Assembly: GCA_009760855.2 (NCBI GenBank)
Contig: WPIO01000098.1
Location: 191,001-255,000, forward strand
DNA length: 64,000 nt
Reading direction: 5' to 3'
Source of the DNA: Cristatella mucedo
Taxonomy: Eukaryota; Bryozoa; Phylactolaemata; Cristatellidae
The position numbers and the translations under genes were made by a program. The number at the start of each line of letters is the position of its first letter. Positions within the stretch are counted from its first letter, which is position 1. This document shows positions 25,968 to 37,858 of the stretch, piece by piece. Below the pieces are notes generated by a model. It made no database searches and was not told the origin of the DNA. It saw nothing but the letters and a program-made list of their open reading frames with translations.

Positions 25968-26155
25968 CCGAGCTGGTTTGGTCTAGCGGTTAGCTGTTAG
26001 GTTAAGGTTAGCTGTAAGCTTGTAAGGTTAGCGGTAAGGTGCTCGCCCCGACCAAGGTCTGACTGAGGTCGTGGGCTCGAGCCCCGAGGCATATGTGAAG
26101 CTTCTGAATAGAGATTAAGTTCTCTTGGGGCGCTATATAAATGAATTGTATTTTT
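25968..26155 (+). mobile_element. SINE-1 with internal head expansion
   Basis: The head GAGCTGGTTTGGTCTAGCGG is followed by several reiterated GGTTAGC/GTAAG units (25990-26035), then TCGTGGGCTCGAGCCCCGAG and the LINE-A-like tail AATAGAGATTAAGTTCTCTT. The extra ~45 bp separates the A and B boxes. Confidence 0.85.
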
Positions 26156-26199
26156 TATATATATGCTCCTTCTAACGTGGTACTAGTGTTATCGCTACG

Positions 26200-27235
26200 T
26201 GCGGAATATTGAGCACGTGACACGCCGTTAGCCGTGACGTATTTCGAGCATCAGACCTTGGCACATTGCACTCTTGGCTCCGATCCACCCGAACTCCGTG
26301 AGTGTCTCGCGGTCTTAGCAGCACGGTCGCACGGCCTACTTTATCTGAACATTGTCTTGGTGGTATTTGGCAGGGACCTGTTCAGACATAATCATCAAGG
26401 TTTAAAGACGGTCGAGCTGGGGTCGGATACTTCTTACGAGATGAGTTCGAATTACTCGGCACGTTGGAGGCGGTCAAGTGCAAGACACGCACCCAAGGCA
26501 CCCGCGCCTTTCGCATTCGTAAGAGACGCAGCAGGTACGGTTTGTAAACCAAAACAGAAACCAGAGACGTCGGCGGCGACATTTCTTTTGCATTCTATTC
26601 GCTAACGACCGGGGCTCGAGATAGCTGCTGCAAGGGCCGCTGGCGCCAGAATCGACGCCGACCGATTCGCGTCACTAGAGCGGTGAGCTAATTGGAGGGC
26701 GTACGCGAGCGTCTGAGCCGCGCATTGATCCAATTAGGTTACGTCCAACGAGAGGCCGGTGCGCCGAGGTTGCAGCAGCGAGGAGTGCATTGCTTCTCTC
26801 GTTTAAGAGCGGTGCGAGCCGGCGGCTCGCTCTTGTGTACTCCGCGTCCGCCCGACTGCCTGGCACGGGCGACCGACTTTCGGAGTTAGAGCTGCAAGAG
26901 CGAGAGCCAAGCCGAGTCAAGCTTGTGCAATGAGTGCGGCCGCAGCTTTGACAGCTCTGTTGACTTTTGAAAGCCGCCTCGAACTGCTCGAATTACTCGA
27001 ACGCCGCCGGTTAATCAAAACTCGCACGCCTGCGCCGACAGAGCGGCAGAGCTCGCGCGCCTGCGCGCGCGAGCGCGGAATCGTGAGCAGCAGCGCAAGA
27101 AACGCCTCGCTCCAAGGCACCGGCGGCGGCGGCCCATCGTCTGTCCGGAATTCCTAGTAGGCAACCGGGAGACGGCAACAATACGCTGTCCACCGACCGG
27201 AGACTTGGAGCAGCTGGTGGGATTAGTGCTGTAGG
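26200..27235. other. CpG-rich stretch, possible promoter region
   Basis: High CpG density (for example CGCCGGCGGC- and GCGCGCGAGC-like strings at 27000-27140) without repeats. Open frames up to ~120 codons overlap on both strands and match nothing I recognise. It could be an unmethylated island with a first exon, but no gene model can be supported. Confidence 0.4.
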
Positions 27236-27604
27236 CCACTGATTAGGTAGTGGAGGAGCAGTGAATTCCGGTGAGCAAATTTTGCAAGTCCAGTGCAGCC
27301 GGTATCCTTTCCGGTCCGCTTCCTCAGCGACCGATCAGTATTCCACGGGATAGATCTAGGTTAGTTTGAACGCCTTATCAAATGACAGCTTGCTCGTGGA
27401 AGGACGAATCGCATGAACTCTTACGATACACTCGTGATAAGCGAACGAAGGGCATTACATGCAATTGCCTTTTTGAAAAAAGCTGCTGGTGGTGGAAGGA
27501 AGGCATAGTAAATAAAAGTAACCCGTGGACTTTAGTAGCTACGTATATTGAGCCCTGTTGAGGGGCTGAAGCCTAATCACTGCCGAAAGAAAGCAGTTAT
27601 ATTT
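27236..27604. other. unassigned
   Basis: Nothing recognised. Confidence 0.3.
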
Positions 27605-27960
27605 ATAATATTAAATAGCAAGACTCTATAGCCTCCTCAAAGAATTAAATCTCTTCATGGGCCCCGTGCATATGCTGCAAATGAGGCATGTCAATTGCTC
27701 AGCGATAACACGCTGCTCGGTATCAGCGTAAGCAAAAAAAGACAATTCGCACCGACTCGGGAAGTGCTGTGAGGAATAAGGGCGTTTCAGCTTCTTTTTA
27801 AATGTCTTCAAATCGGGGGCGGGATGTCGTGAAGTCAGTCGGAAGTCAGTACCCAACCTTGGATGCATTAAAACAAAAAAGCACGGCCCCCAAAGGATTT
27901 GGGGTTGGTTATACACAGGTCGACATTGAAATTGCTACTGATCTTTGAAAGGCCCTTATC
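27605..27960 (-). mobile_element. diverged LINE-A 3' region
   Basis: AATTAAATCTCTTCATGGGC, CATATGCTGCAAATGAGGC and TTTAAATGTCTTCAAATCGG parallel the LINE-A 3' UTR. The - strand encodes LTSRHPAPDLKTFKKKLK, like TSPDLTTFKRNLK. It is more diverged than most copies, so probably older. Confidence 0.7.
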
Positions 27961-28767
27961 TGTAGTATGTATGTAGGTAAGCTGGACACAAATATAAACA
28001 TAAACATTTTTATTGGCTCTAATTTTGAAGATATTTCACATAGTTCATTTTCAATGTTTCCTCATGCAAGTTTATTCAGCAGGACTGCAAAAATTCCTAA
28101 ATAAGCTTAGACGGATGTAATATTGCATAGAATTTCATATTATCGTCACGCGTAAATCATTCAGATTTTATTGCATAATTTATTCTGATGCCATGCAATA
28201 CTGTTGCCTGGCAGTTGTTACAGTAAGCTGATGTCATGCAGGCAAAGCTGCTACAGTCTTGGGTCGGAAGAAGCGCGACGTTACGATGCCTAGCCTGATT
28301 GGAAAGTAGTTCTCACTCCAGGCTGGCTGGGTTTATTCTGAGCCGAGCTTCACTGCAGCCAGGTAAAAAGCAGTACAAGACGATGAAAAATTATTTCTTG
28401 AATTATGACTGCGTGATCAGATGACCATATTCCATCGGCAGCAGGAACTAAACTTAATTGGTAGCTTAAGGCTCCTGTACGAATTCTACCGGAAAGTATT
28501 AACAAGACACGTATACTGTTTGTAATGTAATAATGCATCGAACGACTGATCTGGTTAGTGGCCCAGTGATGTCAATGGAACCAGGATAATTATCAATAGA
28601 GCTACAAGACCTACACAAGTTTTATGCAGCAGAAATAAGATGCACAAGATTATCGTCGTGTAGGCGGGACGCGACCAGCAATTAACAAAAATTTATAGTT
28701 TAAAATCGTAGCATTTATTTGAAACGAACTTATCGGTTGCTCATTGAGTGGAAAAAGAACATAATAA
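27961..28767. other. mostly unassigned; short LINE-A scrap at about 28262-28330
   Basis: GTTACGATGCCTAGCCTGAT and GGAAAGTAGTTCTC resemble the LINE-A CGATGCTTGGCCTGATGGGG block. The rest is unrecognised. Confidence 0.4.
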
Positions 28768-29414
28768 TAATAACAATAATAATACACTTGATAAAGCGCC
28801 CTCAGAGAACTTAATCTCTTTCTAGGTGCGTTACATTTGCTGCAAAGTGAAATGCAATTGAATGGTAAGTAAAATCATACTTGAATAACAAACAAAATGA
28901 ATAACATGGTTAGGGGTGACATGCACAGGGTCAGCATGCAAATGTGGTTAGCGGCAGCATGCACAGTGTCAGCACGCATAAGCACATCAAGGACGAATCA
29001 CAGGGACCCACAAAATGCTGTCCTAAATAGGTGTGTTTTTAAGTTCCTTTTAAATGTGGTCAGGTCAGGGGATGTTCTGACGCAGGTCGGGAGGGAGTTC
29101 CAGGCTGTGGGAACATACGAGCTAAATGCACGGTCTCCAAAGGATTTAAAGTTTGTACGAGGTATTTCTAGACTGTTGGATTCCGAAAAGCGGATTGTAC
29201 GATGCTTGGCCTGATGGGGTAGTATATCTGAGAGATAGGCTGGAGCTATAGAATGAAGGGACCTAAAAGTGAGCGAAACCTTGAAGTCAATCCGTTGCTT
29301 GTCTGGTAGCCAGTGCAGGTCGGCGAGAAGTGGAGTAATGTGGCAACTTCGACGCTCACGACAGACAAGCCTCACGACAGACAAGCCTAGCTGCAGAGTT
29401 TTTCGCCAGCTGCA
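28768..29414 (-). mobile_element. LINE-A fragment with RT C-terminus
   Basis: (AAT)n tail, CACTTGATAAAGCGCCCTC, 3' UTR, then - strand coding SLTFRSLHSIAPAYLSDI and RTSPDLTTFKRNLKTHLF. A 16-bp tandem duplication (CACGACAGACAAGCCT) lies at 29357-29388. It ends near the CAGCTGCAAT block and then meets unrelated G-rich sequence. Confidence 0.88.
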
Positions 29415-29534
29415 ATTCATCGTGGGTGATGGTCGAGGCTTGGGCATAGGAACGGGGGGGGGGAGGGGCCCAGGTCGCTGCCCTGCTGTAGGGCAAGGAG
29501 TCGATGCCCCGCCCCTGGCTCATCCTGTGGAAAC

Positions 29535-29712
29535 GATCAGGACTGGGCTGTACAAAGCCCAGTGAGGTCAGATGCTCGCCGTTCACGACCGATGTGGTGG
29601 GTTCGAATTCTGCAGTGGGCGATTCTTTTTGGCCAATTGAAAGCGGCGGTGAGAGCCGTTTGTGCTCATCTTCCGCTATGCAAACGAGGCTGTTAAATCA
29701 GCTACTACTTTT
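29535..29712 (+). mobile_element. SINE-2
   Basis: Head CCCAGTGAGGTCAGATGCTC, B box GTGGGTTCGAATTCTGCAG, body AAGCGGCGGTGAGAGCCG, tail GAGGCTGTTAAATCAGC. Confidence 0.82.
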
Positions 29713-29914
29713 ATCACTACAGTGCTAAATGACTTCGTCCAGGAATCAAACATAAACGTAGGCACATCAAATGCAGAACCTCGTTGCGCTTTTACGCTAA
29801 TTTAAAGTTGATCACTGTGCGATTTAGTCGTACGATTGTGTAAAAAATATGATTTATGCACATAATAAAATCTATAAGTGCACACGAATTGTTTAAGCTA
29901 ATTCCAGACGTTTG

Positions 29915-30088
29915 ATTGGGCCGTGAAAGCTCAGTTCACTCGTCACGACTAAGGTTGTGCGTCCGTATCGTCCGTACGGGGGGGGGGAGGGGCGGTTCTT
30001 TATCGTCAACTGCAAGCGGCGGTAATAGCCGCGAAGGCTCTTCTGCCGATGTAAAAATTAGGCTGTTAAATCAGTTATAATTTTTTTA
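29915..30088 (+). mobile_element. SINE-2, B box replaced by G-run
   Basis: Head GGGCCGTGAAAGCTCAG and tail GGCGGTAATAGCCGCGAAGG, AGGCTGTTAAATCAG are clear. Where the B box should lie there is a poly-G run (29979-29994). Confidence 0.7.
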
Positions 30089-30299
30089 CCGGCAATGTTC
30101 TTGAAAATAAGCTCTCATTTCATATTTATCGCTTCTGTCCTACTCGCGAAAGCAAGTTTCGTGAGAGTTAATATCCACTTTCTTCTGAAATATTAGAGAT
30201 CGCCAAATAGCAGTCACTAACGTCTAGCGAATCTAAAGCGAATTTTCGCTATGCGTCACGTAATTCTACGACTACGACTGCCGACATTGTTTCGGCGAT

Positions 30300-31400
30300 T
30301 CCCGAGTTGCAGCGGCCAGGAAGTGATTAGCTGACAATCCACTGCGGGTGGCATACAAGTCCAAAGTCGTGCACAGTGTTCAGTCAGCTGCAGGAGCGCC
30401 GCACCGGCCTTCGCAGCTAGACCGCTGCTGCTGTCTGCCTGTCGGCAGTTCAGCAGCGACCCAGGCGCCGTACGAGAGTCGATATACTCTCAGGCTGCCA
30501 CTGGACGTGCGCAGCGCGCCGTCGCTATACAATGGACTTCTTCAAATCTACGGACGTGCACTCGTTATCTCACAGGTCACGGTCGCCCTTCGTTGCCGCC
30601 GCATTCTCGCTGCGGTCGGCGCGGCTGCGCAGGGCGCGTCGCGAGACGGGCGCGCGCCGGCAAGCCGCGCTAGTCGCGGCCAGAAGGCTCGCGCCTTCGC
30701 CGGCGTTCCGCCTCGCGCGCGTCGGCGAGGACCGGCGCCCTGCTGTCGGCGCGGTGGGTGGCAGAGTTCGCGGTCGCGAACTCTGTTTCGGACGCGGAAG
30801 CCTCTAAGCCTCCAATTCGCGACGCGACCCTCGCAAAGCGAAGCTTAAAGCGCTGGCAGGACGCGGCGGCGGCGAACGCAGTTGAAAGCCAGTTGCCGCC
30901 GCCGCCGCCGCCGCGGCTCTTTCAAGGCGAGGAAAGACGAATGTTTTCCTTTCGTCTTCAATCGCTAAAGAAGAGCGTCTCTCCCGGCGGAGAGCGCGCG
31001 CGCTCTCGCGGCGTCGCACCGGAGGAGGAGGAGGAACGGGACCGCCGAGATTGGCGAATCGACAAATCGCAAGGGGCGTAGATGTCGGTTGCGTAGGCCG
31101 TCGTCCGCTGCACCGAGCGAGCGCTGCGAGTGAGTGCCGCGGAGCGCTTGCACAGGCGCTCGCATAGGCGCTCGCCGGTTCGGACGCCACCTGTCGGAGT
31201 GCCGCGCCGCCGCCGCGGCTTGCGGCGGCGGCGCTCACGTCGGACCTGGTGGTCTCTGCTTAGCCAGCAGCCAACGAGGCATTCGAGAGAATCTCTCGCG
31301 CTGACAAGCTTTGGGCTTACCAAAGTTGAGGTACGCGACGACTTTCTAGACAACTGCAAGCTTAGACCTTTTCGGTGTGGCGCTTACGTGCACGCGCTGC
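30300..31400. other. CpG-rich stretch, possible promoter/first exon
   Basis: Very GC- and CpG-rich, with CCG/GCC repeats (30895-30915, 31205-31230). Open frames of up to 166 codons exist in several frames and both strands. Their compositions are mirror products of the base bias, and no domain was recognised. Confidence 0.4.
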
Positions 31401-31535
31401 ATTGGAGACTGTTTCCAGAAGAAGCGGCCAGTTCTTCTTGTCATTGCTTTATATGTATATAGGAATATCTACACTAAATAAATATATATATGTATGCATG
31501 TACATGTACTATATATGCATGTGTGTATATTTGTG

Positions 31536-32734
31536 CAGTCATCACTCGACTTACTACGGTTTGCCTTATACAAATTTGAACGTATAAACTTGACCACGGT
31601 AACTCGCTAAAAAGTGAAAATTGTTATTCATCTAAGAAATACTTGAGAGATCCGCACGCGGTCAGCCATTTACTGGTAACAAGGGTTTAGCGGAAGAGGG
31701 AGCTTATGGCCCTAATGCAAAAGCGGACAACTCCTCCTCACCCTCCTCCCACTATTACTCAATGTACTTTACTGCAGCTACCTGATTCTGTATCCCCAAA
31801 AATGCTCAACATTATGGCAGGTAAATATAATTATATTTAATTGTTATTATTTATTTATTATTGCTATTTATTTGTAAAAAATTCAGCTGTTTACCTCTAT
31901 GTCTTCGTCAGAACGTATTGTAGCAGAACGATACAATTATCATTCTCGACTTCAACTTACAAAAAATTCGACTTACGACAGGTTTTCCTGTCTCTATCTA
32001 TTTTGTAAGTAACGGTAAGCAAGTACTTACAAAATAGATAGGGACAGGAAAACCTGTCATAAGTCGAATTCTTGTAAGTATTATAAGTAATATATATATA
32101 TATATATATATATATTCGTCCTTCATTTAACTTGGTTAATCGGTTCAAGACTCTATCGCGATAGGTGAGTTTCGCCGAAGTAGGATTCTTTACTTATGAA
32201 TACAACATTTTTGAAGCTAGATATAGAAAAGCTGTTCCCGACCCTCTAAATACGAACTTTAACATTGTTAGAGCTTTCTGGATATGGAATTAAAACCCTT
32301 TAGTCACCACGTATTATCAAATATATTAGACAAATATGAGAAAATAAGACGTATTATAGTTGCAAATATCATGTTATTATTGTAACTTAGATTACACTAG
32401 GATAGCCAATCAGTGAATAGCACTTTATGATTAGCTTGGTTTCACCGCACCCGATTTTTGGAAACAAGTTCTAGACAACACACAAGGAGTTGTCGAGCGG
32501 CCGCACCTGGTGTTGTAGGATTTGTGTGGGATGATGGAATGCATAGGCCTAGAGTCGATGCGTAAAGTAGCTTTAATTTTAACTGCAATCCAGGGGCGTG
32601 TAATAGACTCAGACAAACGAGCACGCGCTGTATCATTTTCACTATCCCGATCAGCTTTATAATGAAGTTATTTGAAACAAACACGATAAATTGGAGCCAC
32701 GAAAGTCGAAGCGCGAAGTGGCGAGGGATGACTG
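31536..32734. mobile_element. putative pogo/Tigger-like TIR element, non-autonomous
   Basis: The left end CAGTCATCACTCGACTTAC and the right end, read in reverse complement, CAGTCATCCCTCGCCACTTC form short inverted termini. The right-end sequence and an internal AACATTGTTAGAGCTTTCTG block are of a kind I associate with Tigger/pogo-type non-autonomous elements (from memory, not searched). No transposase frame is present. Flanks do not show a clean TA duplication, so the boundaries are tentative. Confidence 0.45.
31955..32079. repeat. long inverted repeat (hairpin), ~57-bp arms, ~12-bp loop
   Basis: The left arm starts ACTTACAAAAAATTCGACTT and ends ATCTATTTTGTAAGTA. The right arm (32024-32079) is its reverse complement with only a few mismatches. 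The motif ACAGGTTTTCCTGT is itself palindromic within each arm. It could be a nested MITE or an internal inverted duplication. Confidence 0.9.
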
Positions 32735-32756
32735 CATATAAAATATATTACGTTTT

Positions 32757-32815
32757 AGTGTGTGTGTGTGTGCTATAGTGCACGCGTGTGTACGCATGTG
32801 TGTGTGTGTGCGTGC

Positions 32816-32861
<46 letters not shown>

Positions 32862-32864
32862 TGC
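32757..32864. repeat. (GT)n microsatellite
   Basis: GTGTGT with GCGTGC and GTACGC interruptions, about 20 bp after the putative TIR element. Confidence 0.95.
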
Positions 32865-32869
32865 ATCTC

Positions 32870-33577
32870 AGTCTGAAACTCCACGAAGCCCTTGCAAGAC
32901 TAAGTGGGCGGCGTTACCCTGGATGGGATTCTCTCGCGTACTCAAAGGCTTTGCGGCACCCGCTCGCAGCGCACGCGGCAGCCAACAGAATCCGGCGCTA
33001 GTTTCCAGACGAAGCTATCATTTCTCCGTGAAGTGGTCATATTTTAGAGTTGACGACGAGATAATTCTGTTTAGACAGGTCTACAGAGGCTCCGCCGCAG
33101 AGGAGGCGCGCCTCCGGTATGCCACTTCAGGCGCCCCGGTAGAGGGCGCCAATTTCTTTTCAATGAGAGAGTCGGAGGCAGCTGGCCCGGCGCAGCCAGC
33201 GCCCTCTGGCGCCGAGCCGGCAAAACTCGTCGAGGTCTCAACGCTGCGCCGCCAGCGTCCGGCGTCGAGGCTGAACCCGGCCGCCGCCGCCGCCGCCGCC
33301 GCCGCACTCGGAAAGTGTTAACGAAACTTAAGAAGGGCGTTCGTTTGAACCCAGTCGAACGCCAGGATGGTTCGTCCGGCTCTGCTGTCTGCTCGCTGTC
33401 TGCGAAATAATGCGCTCCGCTAATCATTTTCAAGGGCATTCGGCGCAGGCTGTCGACGGCGCTGCAAGCGCGTGCAAAGCCGCTTCGACGTCCGGAAGCA
33501 GCGCTCGGCTGCGCTCGGCAGCGGTCCGCTCCCAGCGGACGACGCTCGCGACGACGACTGCCGGCCATGTCTGACAC
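32870..33577. other. CpG-rich, unassigned
   Basis: GC-rich, with GCC-rich runs near 33280-33305. The open frames at 32788-33321 (+) and 33071-33577 (-) mirror each other and match no known family. Confidence 0.35.
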
Positions 33578-33992
33578 CTAAACCTCAAATCCTTTGGACA
33601 CCGTGGCATTTAGTTCGTACGCTCCCAAAGCTTGGAACTCCCTCCCGACCTGCGTCAGAACATCCCCCTAACCTGACCACATTTAAAAAGAACTTAAAAA
33701 CACACCTATTTGTGACAGAATTTAGTGGGACCCCGTGATTCGTCTTTCATGTGCTTATGCGTGCTGACACTGTGCATGCTGCCACTAACCACATTTGCAT
33801 GCTGCCACTAACCACATTTGCATGCTGACCCTGTGCATTTCACCCCTAACCATGTTATTCATTTTGTTCGTTTATCAAGCATGATGTTACTCACCATTCA
33901 ATTGCATTTCCCTTTGCAGCAAATGTAAAGCGCCTAGAGAGAGATTGAGTTCTCTGAGGATGCTTTATCAAGGGCATTATTATTATTGTTAT
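33578..33992 (+). mobile_element. LINE-A 3' fragment with tail
   Basis: Encodes KLGTPSRPASEHPPNLTTFK then KNLKTHLFVTEF, followed by the 3' UTR (a ~28-bp CATGCTGCCACTAACC unit is duplicated at 33776-33830), GCGCCTAGAGAGAGATTGAG, and (ATT)n. The 5' truncation lies in the last part of the RT ORF. Confidence 0.88.
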
Positions 33993-34904
33993 TGTTATTA
34001 CTACCTGTATCGCGGCCAGTGACTTTTACGAGCAGCACAAACGCACTCGGGCAGCAGCGCAGACAGTAGCGGAAAGCACACGGAAGTAACAGAGAGCGCG
34101 CCACGTAATCTCCACGTGACAAGTCCATCTCCGTGACGTAGGCAAGTCTGTCTGACTGCAACGGATGGTTGCAGCAGGCGTCCGAGCAGGCGGCGGCCAA
34201 GGTAGTGCACAGACGGCTCAAGTTCGAGAGTGCAAATCAGGCGCAAATGCCAATGCACCAACTTCGGAAGCACAACCGTCGACCCACTTCATGGTGCTGG
34301 CTTCTATTTGCCCTCGACCGTAGATTATCCCGTGGCCGTGGTTCGTGGACATTACAATTTAGGAGCCGTGAGTAATGAATAACCGTAATAATCCGGCTGA
34401 GTTAGCTTGCGCCGCGTTGCAGAAGCTTTTCTGCTCTGTGCGCAAAGTCCCGTGACGTGGAAAAGCACTTTCCGACAGAGCGAAATTCCGACTTCTTGTG
34501 ATTAGGAATTCGTTCTAATGTTATAACCTGACCCTGGTAATATTCATTCGCTATGTTGTTAAGGTTTGCGATATACTTACTAGAGCACGATGCATTTGAA
34601 AGCTTAATGTCCACCAACTGTCCTTGATGAATCGGCAGCTGCCTGAGTTTCTGGGCAATTTTGGTTTCCTGCTAAAACTGCTCGTATACGCCCGCGAACC
34701 GGCCGCAGTCGTTGAGTACAGCGAGTCAACGGTATTCAGTGATCTCCTTCGAACTTGCTTTCTCGTGAGCTCGCACGCATTCTCGCTGGTGCTGCACATT
34801 GCGTGGGGAAGCGGAAGGGTGGCTGCAGGATACACACTACTTTCGCTTAGTCTTCACTCGCTGGTTGGTCAACCTATCTCCCGAAACTGCATCGTCGCGC
34901 TCGC
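33993..34904. other. unassigned
   Basis: No recognisable gene. Frames of up to ~95 codons lie on both strands without known motifs. Confidence 0.3.
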
Positions 34905-35083
34905 TATAAATATAAATATAAATATGATTAATTTATATAGCACCCCAGGAGGACCTAATCTCTATTCAGGTGCTTCGCGTTTGCCATGGGGCTCGAGCCC
35001 ACGACCTTGGCCATAAAGTGCATATACCTTGACCTTGGTTTGAGGCTAGCACCTTAACCACCGGGCCAAACCAGCGTGGCAGC
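34905..35083 (-). mobile_element. SINE-1
   Basis: A (TATAAA)-like tail, then GACCTAATCTCTATTCAGGT, GGGGCTCGAGCCCACGACC (B box) and CCGGGCCAAACCAGCG (head). The region between the boxes is enlarged. Confidence 0.82.
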
Positions 35084-36279
35084 GCTTTGTGGCTGTCCAA
35101 CGCTCCGGCTTTCGTCGACCGTGCGCAACGCAATGCCTCTTCGTTAGCGAAACCGTCCTCACGTGGCAGCTAGCCACGCGACAGCGAGGCTCGCTGTGCG
35201 TTTCGGCCAACGACGCATGCCACCGGCGGCGTGCGATGCACGGCTGCGATGCAGGGCTGCGAGGAACCTGCTGCCTCAGACTGACACCTGCTATTGCAGG
35301 AGGCACCTGGTCGGTTACGGTCTTTCGGCTGCATTCTTCTCGTGACATCTCCATCTCTGCAGCGCAGTGGCTCGCTGTCCGCAGGCAGGGAAACTGCTTA
35401 CCATCAGCAGCAGCAGCGGCGGCGGTTGCAAGAGCAGCAGCAGTGGTAGCAGCAGAGACGCCGGCAACCCCAATAACTGCTTAGAGAGAGCAGACCGGCA
35501 TGGCAGTATTGGTGTCAATTGATTTTACTGCCAGACAGCCAAGGTATGAGGCCGAGGGCGTGCCCGTGACCTGACTGCTGGGCCCAGAGCTGCTCGGAGG
35601 CTGGGAGGCTTTTTCGCGGGGCCGCTCCCCCTATCAGTTGCAGCTAACTGGGTCAGTGGTGCAGACCTGCTGCTCGCTCGATTTTCGACTGAACTCGGCC
35701 TCGGTCCTCGGCTTGTTAATAAACAAGTGAAATTACCTTTTGCTGAGGGAATGCACGAAGCCCTCGTTGCAGTACTACACGATTGCTACCTTTTCCTGAC
35801 CCGAAGCGAGCAGCGAGTAGGTGCAGGGTCGTCGGTGCTGCTATCCAGCCGTGCGCGCAGAGACACGATCGCTTGGCGCTACTTGGCGCTGGAATGCGGC
35901 GCCGCCGCCGAAGTTGCTCCAAACATCCGTCGTGCCGCCATTGAATGAGCCCTTAATTTGACTCCAGTCGAGCAGTAGTGACAGGTCCTCATGTCAGTCG
36001 TAATTCGGCTTGGCCATGTTGACCAGCTGGCCACTTTCTGAACCTGAAATTGCACAGCTCGTTGCTGCAGCCAGCCGAATGCCACAGGGTAATGGGAAAG
36101 TCTGCGACAGTGATTACATTTCGTGTGCAGTTAGGATTGCACATCAAACCCACGACCTCACCGCAGCTACTCCCGATCCTTCCTGGCATTTAAACTAGAA
36201 ACTTTTTTATGCTGAACATTTTAGACCGATGGCAAATGCAAAGCTTGAACTAATTTGAATGATGTGGGCTATGTGTCGA
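35084..36279. other. unassigned; GC-rich with (CAG)n-like run
   Basis: 35398-35460 has CAGCAGCAGCAGCGGCGGC-type repeats. No gene is recognised. The 131-codon frame 35089-35484 has no known domain. Confidence 0.35.
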
Positions 36280-37858
36280 TAATCGTTAGACCTATTCTTG
36301 AAAAGCCTGGATTACACAGAGGTCCTAGCAAGCTATCGCCCAGTTTCCCTTCTTCCGTTCTTATCAAAGATTCTTGAAAAAATTGTTGCTAAGCAGCTAG
36401 TCAAACATATTGAAAATAATGGAATGTCAGAAACATTTCAATCAGGTTTCAAGAGGCAGCACTCTACTGAAACTGCTCTCCTCCGTGTTAACAATGAGAT
36501 TCTACGTGGCAACGACGACGGGAATGTCACTGCCCTAGCTCTGCTAGATCTGTCTGCTGCCTTCGACACCATTAATCACAATGTTCTGCTTGAACGATTG
36601 AGAACACCGATCGGTCTGGCAGACGGAGCACTGGGTGGTTTAAATCATACTTGTCTGATCGTGTTCAATCCGTGTCGTGTGGTGGTCAGGTCTCAGACAT
36701 GAGAAGGGTCACCTGTGGAGTCCCTCAAGGGTCTGTACTCGGTCCCTTGCTGTTCTCCATTTATACGCAACCTCTGGGAAAAGTGATTAAGGCCCATGGA
36801 ATAGGATATCACTTCTATTCTGACGATACTCAGTTGTATTTGTCATTCAAACCGTCGGAATCTGCTGCAGCAACTGAGAAACGGAATGCTTGCCTTGCCG
36901 ATATTCGATCCTGGATGTCGGATAACTTCCTGAAATTAAATGAAGATAAAACCGAACTGCTGCTCATAGGACACCCTAAGCGTGTGGCTGGATTAAAAGG
37001 CTTTGCTGTTCTAATAGGTGATGCTATTGTGCGACCTTCACCACGTGCTCGAAATTTAGGTGTCGTGTTCGACAGCTGCCTCAATTTCAAAAGCTTCATT
37101 CAGAAGACTGCCTCTACAGCTAGCCATCACATCCGATCCCTATCCAAGATTAGGAGCTGTCTCCCACAGTGGCTTGTAAAAAATGTAACTAGCTCTTTAG
37201 TTCTGTCTCGGCTTGATTATTGTAATTCCATTTTTGCTGGGCTGCCAAAGAAAGCTAGTATGCCACTACAGCGGACTATGAATATGGCTGCAAGGCTGGT
37301 CTTCAAGTCCCAGCGGTTTGAGCACGTGTCTCCTTTGCTAAAAGAGCTAGGATGATGGCCGGTTGAGCAAAGGATACAGAGCAAAGATCTTACGCTGACC
37401 CACAAGGCCCGCCACGGCTTGGCTCCTTCGTACCTAGCTGAACTGCTACATCAGTTTCAGCCTGTTCGTGCCCTCAGGTCCTGCGTGGACAATATATTAG
37501 CTGTCCCATTCCTCCGCTTAAAGACAGTTGGCGACAGAAGCTTTAGCTCTGCAGGTCCTAGACTGTGGAACTCGCTTCCACAATTCTTAGGCAACGACAA
37601 CTACTCTCCTACTGCCGACTATGACTCATCCTTTTCAGCGGTCCTGAGCTGCTACTTCTATGATACTCACTACCTCAACTGCTCTCCTGACTCTGCTATG
37701 CTTCCCAATTTCTCTTTGTTGTGTGAGACAAAGTCTTTTGGCTACCGAATGCGTACCGAAAGCCACTTAGGCTGCGAGTGTGCTATACACAACTCTCCTT
37801 CGTAACACCCACGTGGTCTTTATGACTCTGTGGAGTTACAGACGGAGATGAATTACAT
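36280..37858 (+). pseudogene. LINE-B reverse transcriptase ORF, 5'-truncated and broken
   Basis: RT motifs in order: [19 protein letters not shown] (fingers), [30 protein letters not shown] (first catalytic Asp), [32 protein letters not shown] (catalytic box, YSDD rather than the usual YADD), [31 protein letters not shown] and WNSLPQFLGNDNYS. Damage: a small deletion near 36305, a frameshift near 36630, and a stop at 37353-37355 where its sister copy has Trp. The 3' end carries the LINE-B terminus and an ATTAC-type tail. L2 clade; in life it would copy its RNA at a nicked target. Confidence 0.93.

Noticed and set aside
30348-30848. 166-codon open frame
   Set aside because: Lies in a CpG-rich region with equally long frames on both strands, and has no recognised domain.
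35089-35484. 131-codon frame with alanine-rich end
   Set aside because: The alanines come from a CAG/GCA-type repeat; no supporting splice or homology signal.
36298-37805. Functional reverse transcriptase gene
   Set aside because: Frameshift, stop codon and 5' truncation show a dead retrotransposon copy.
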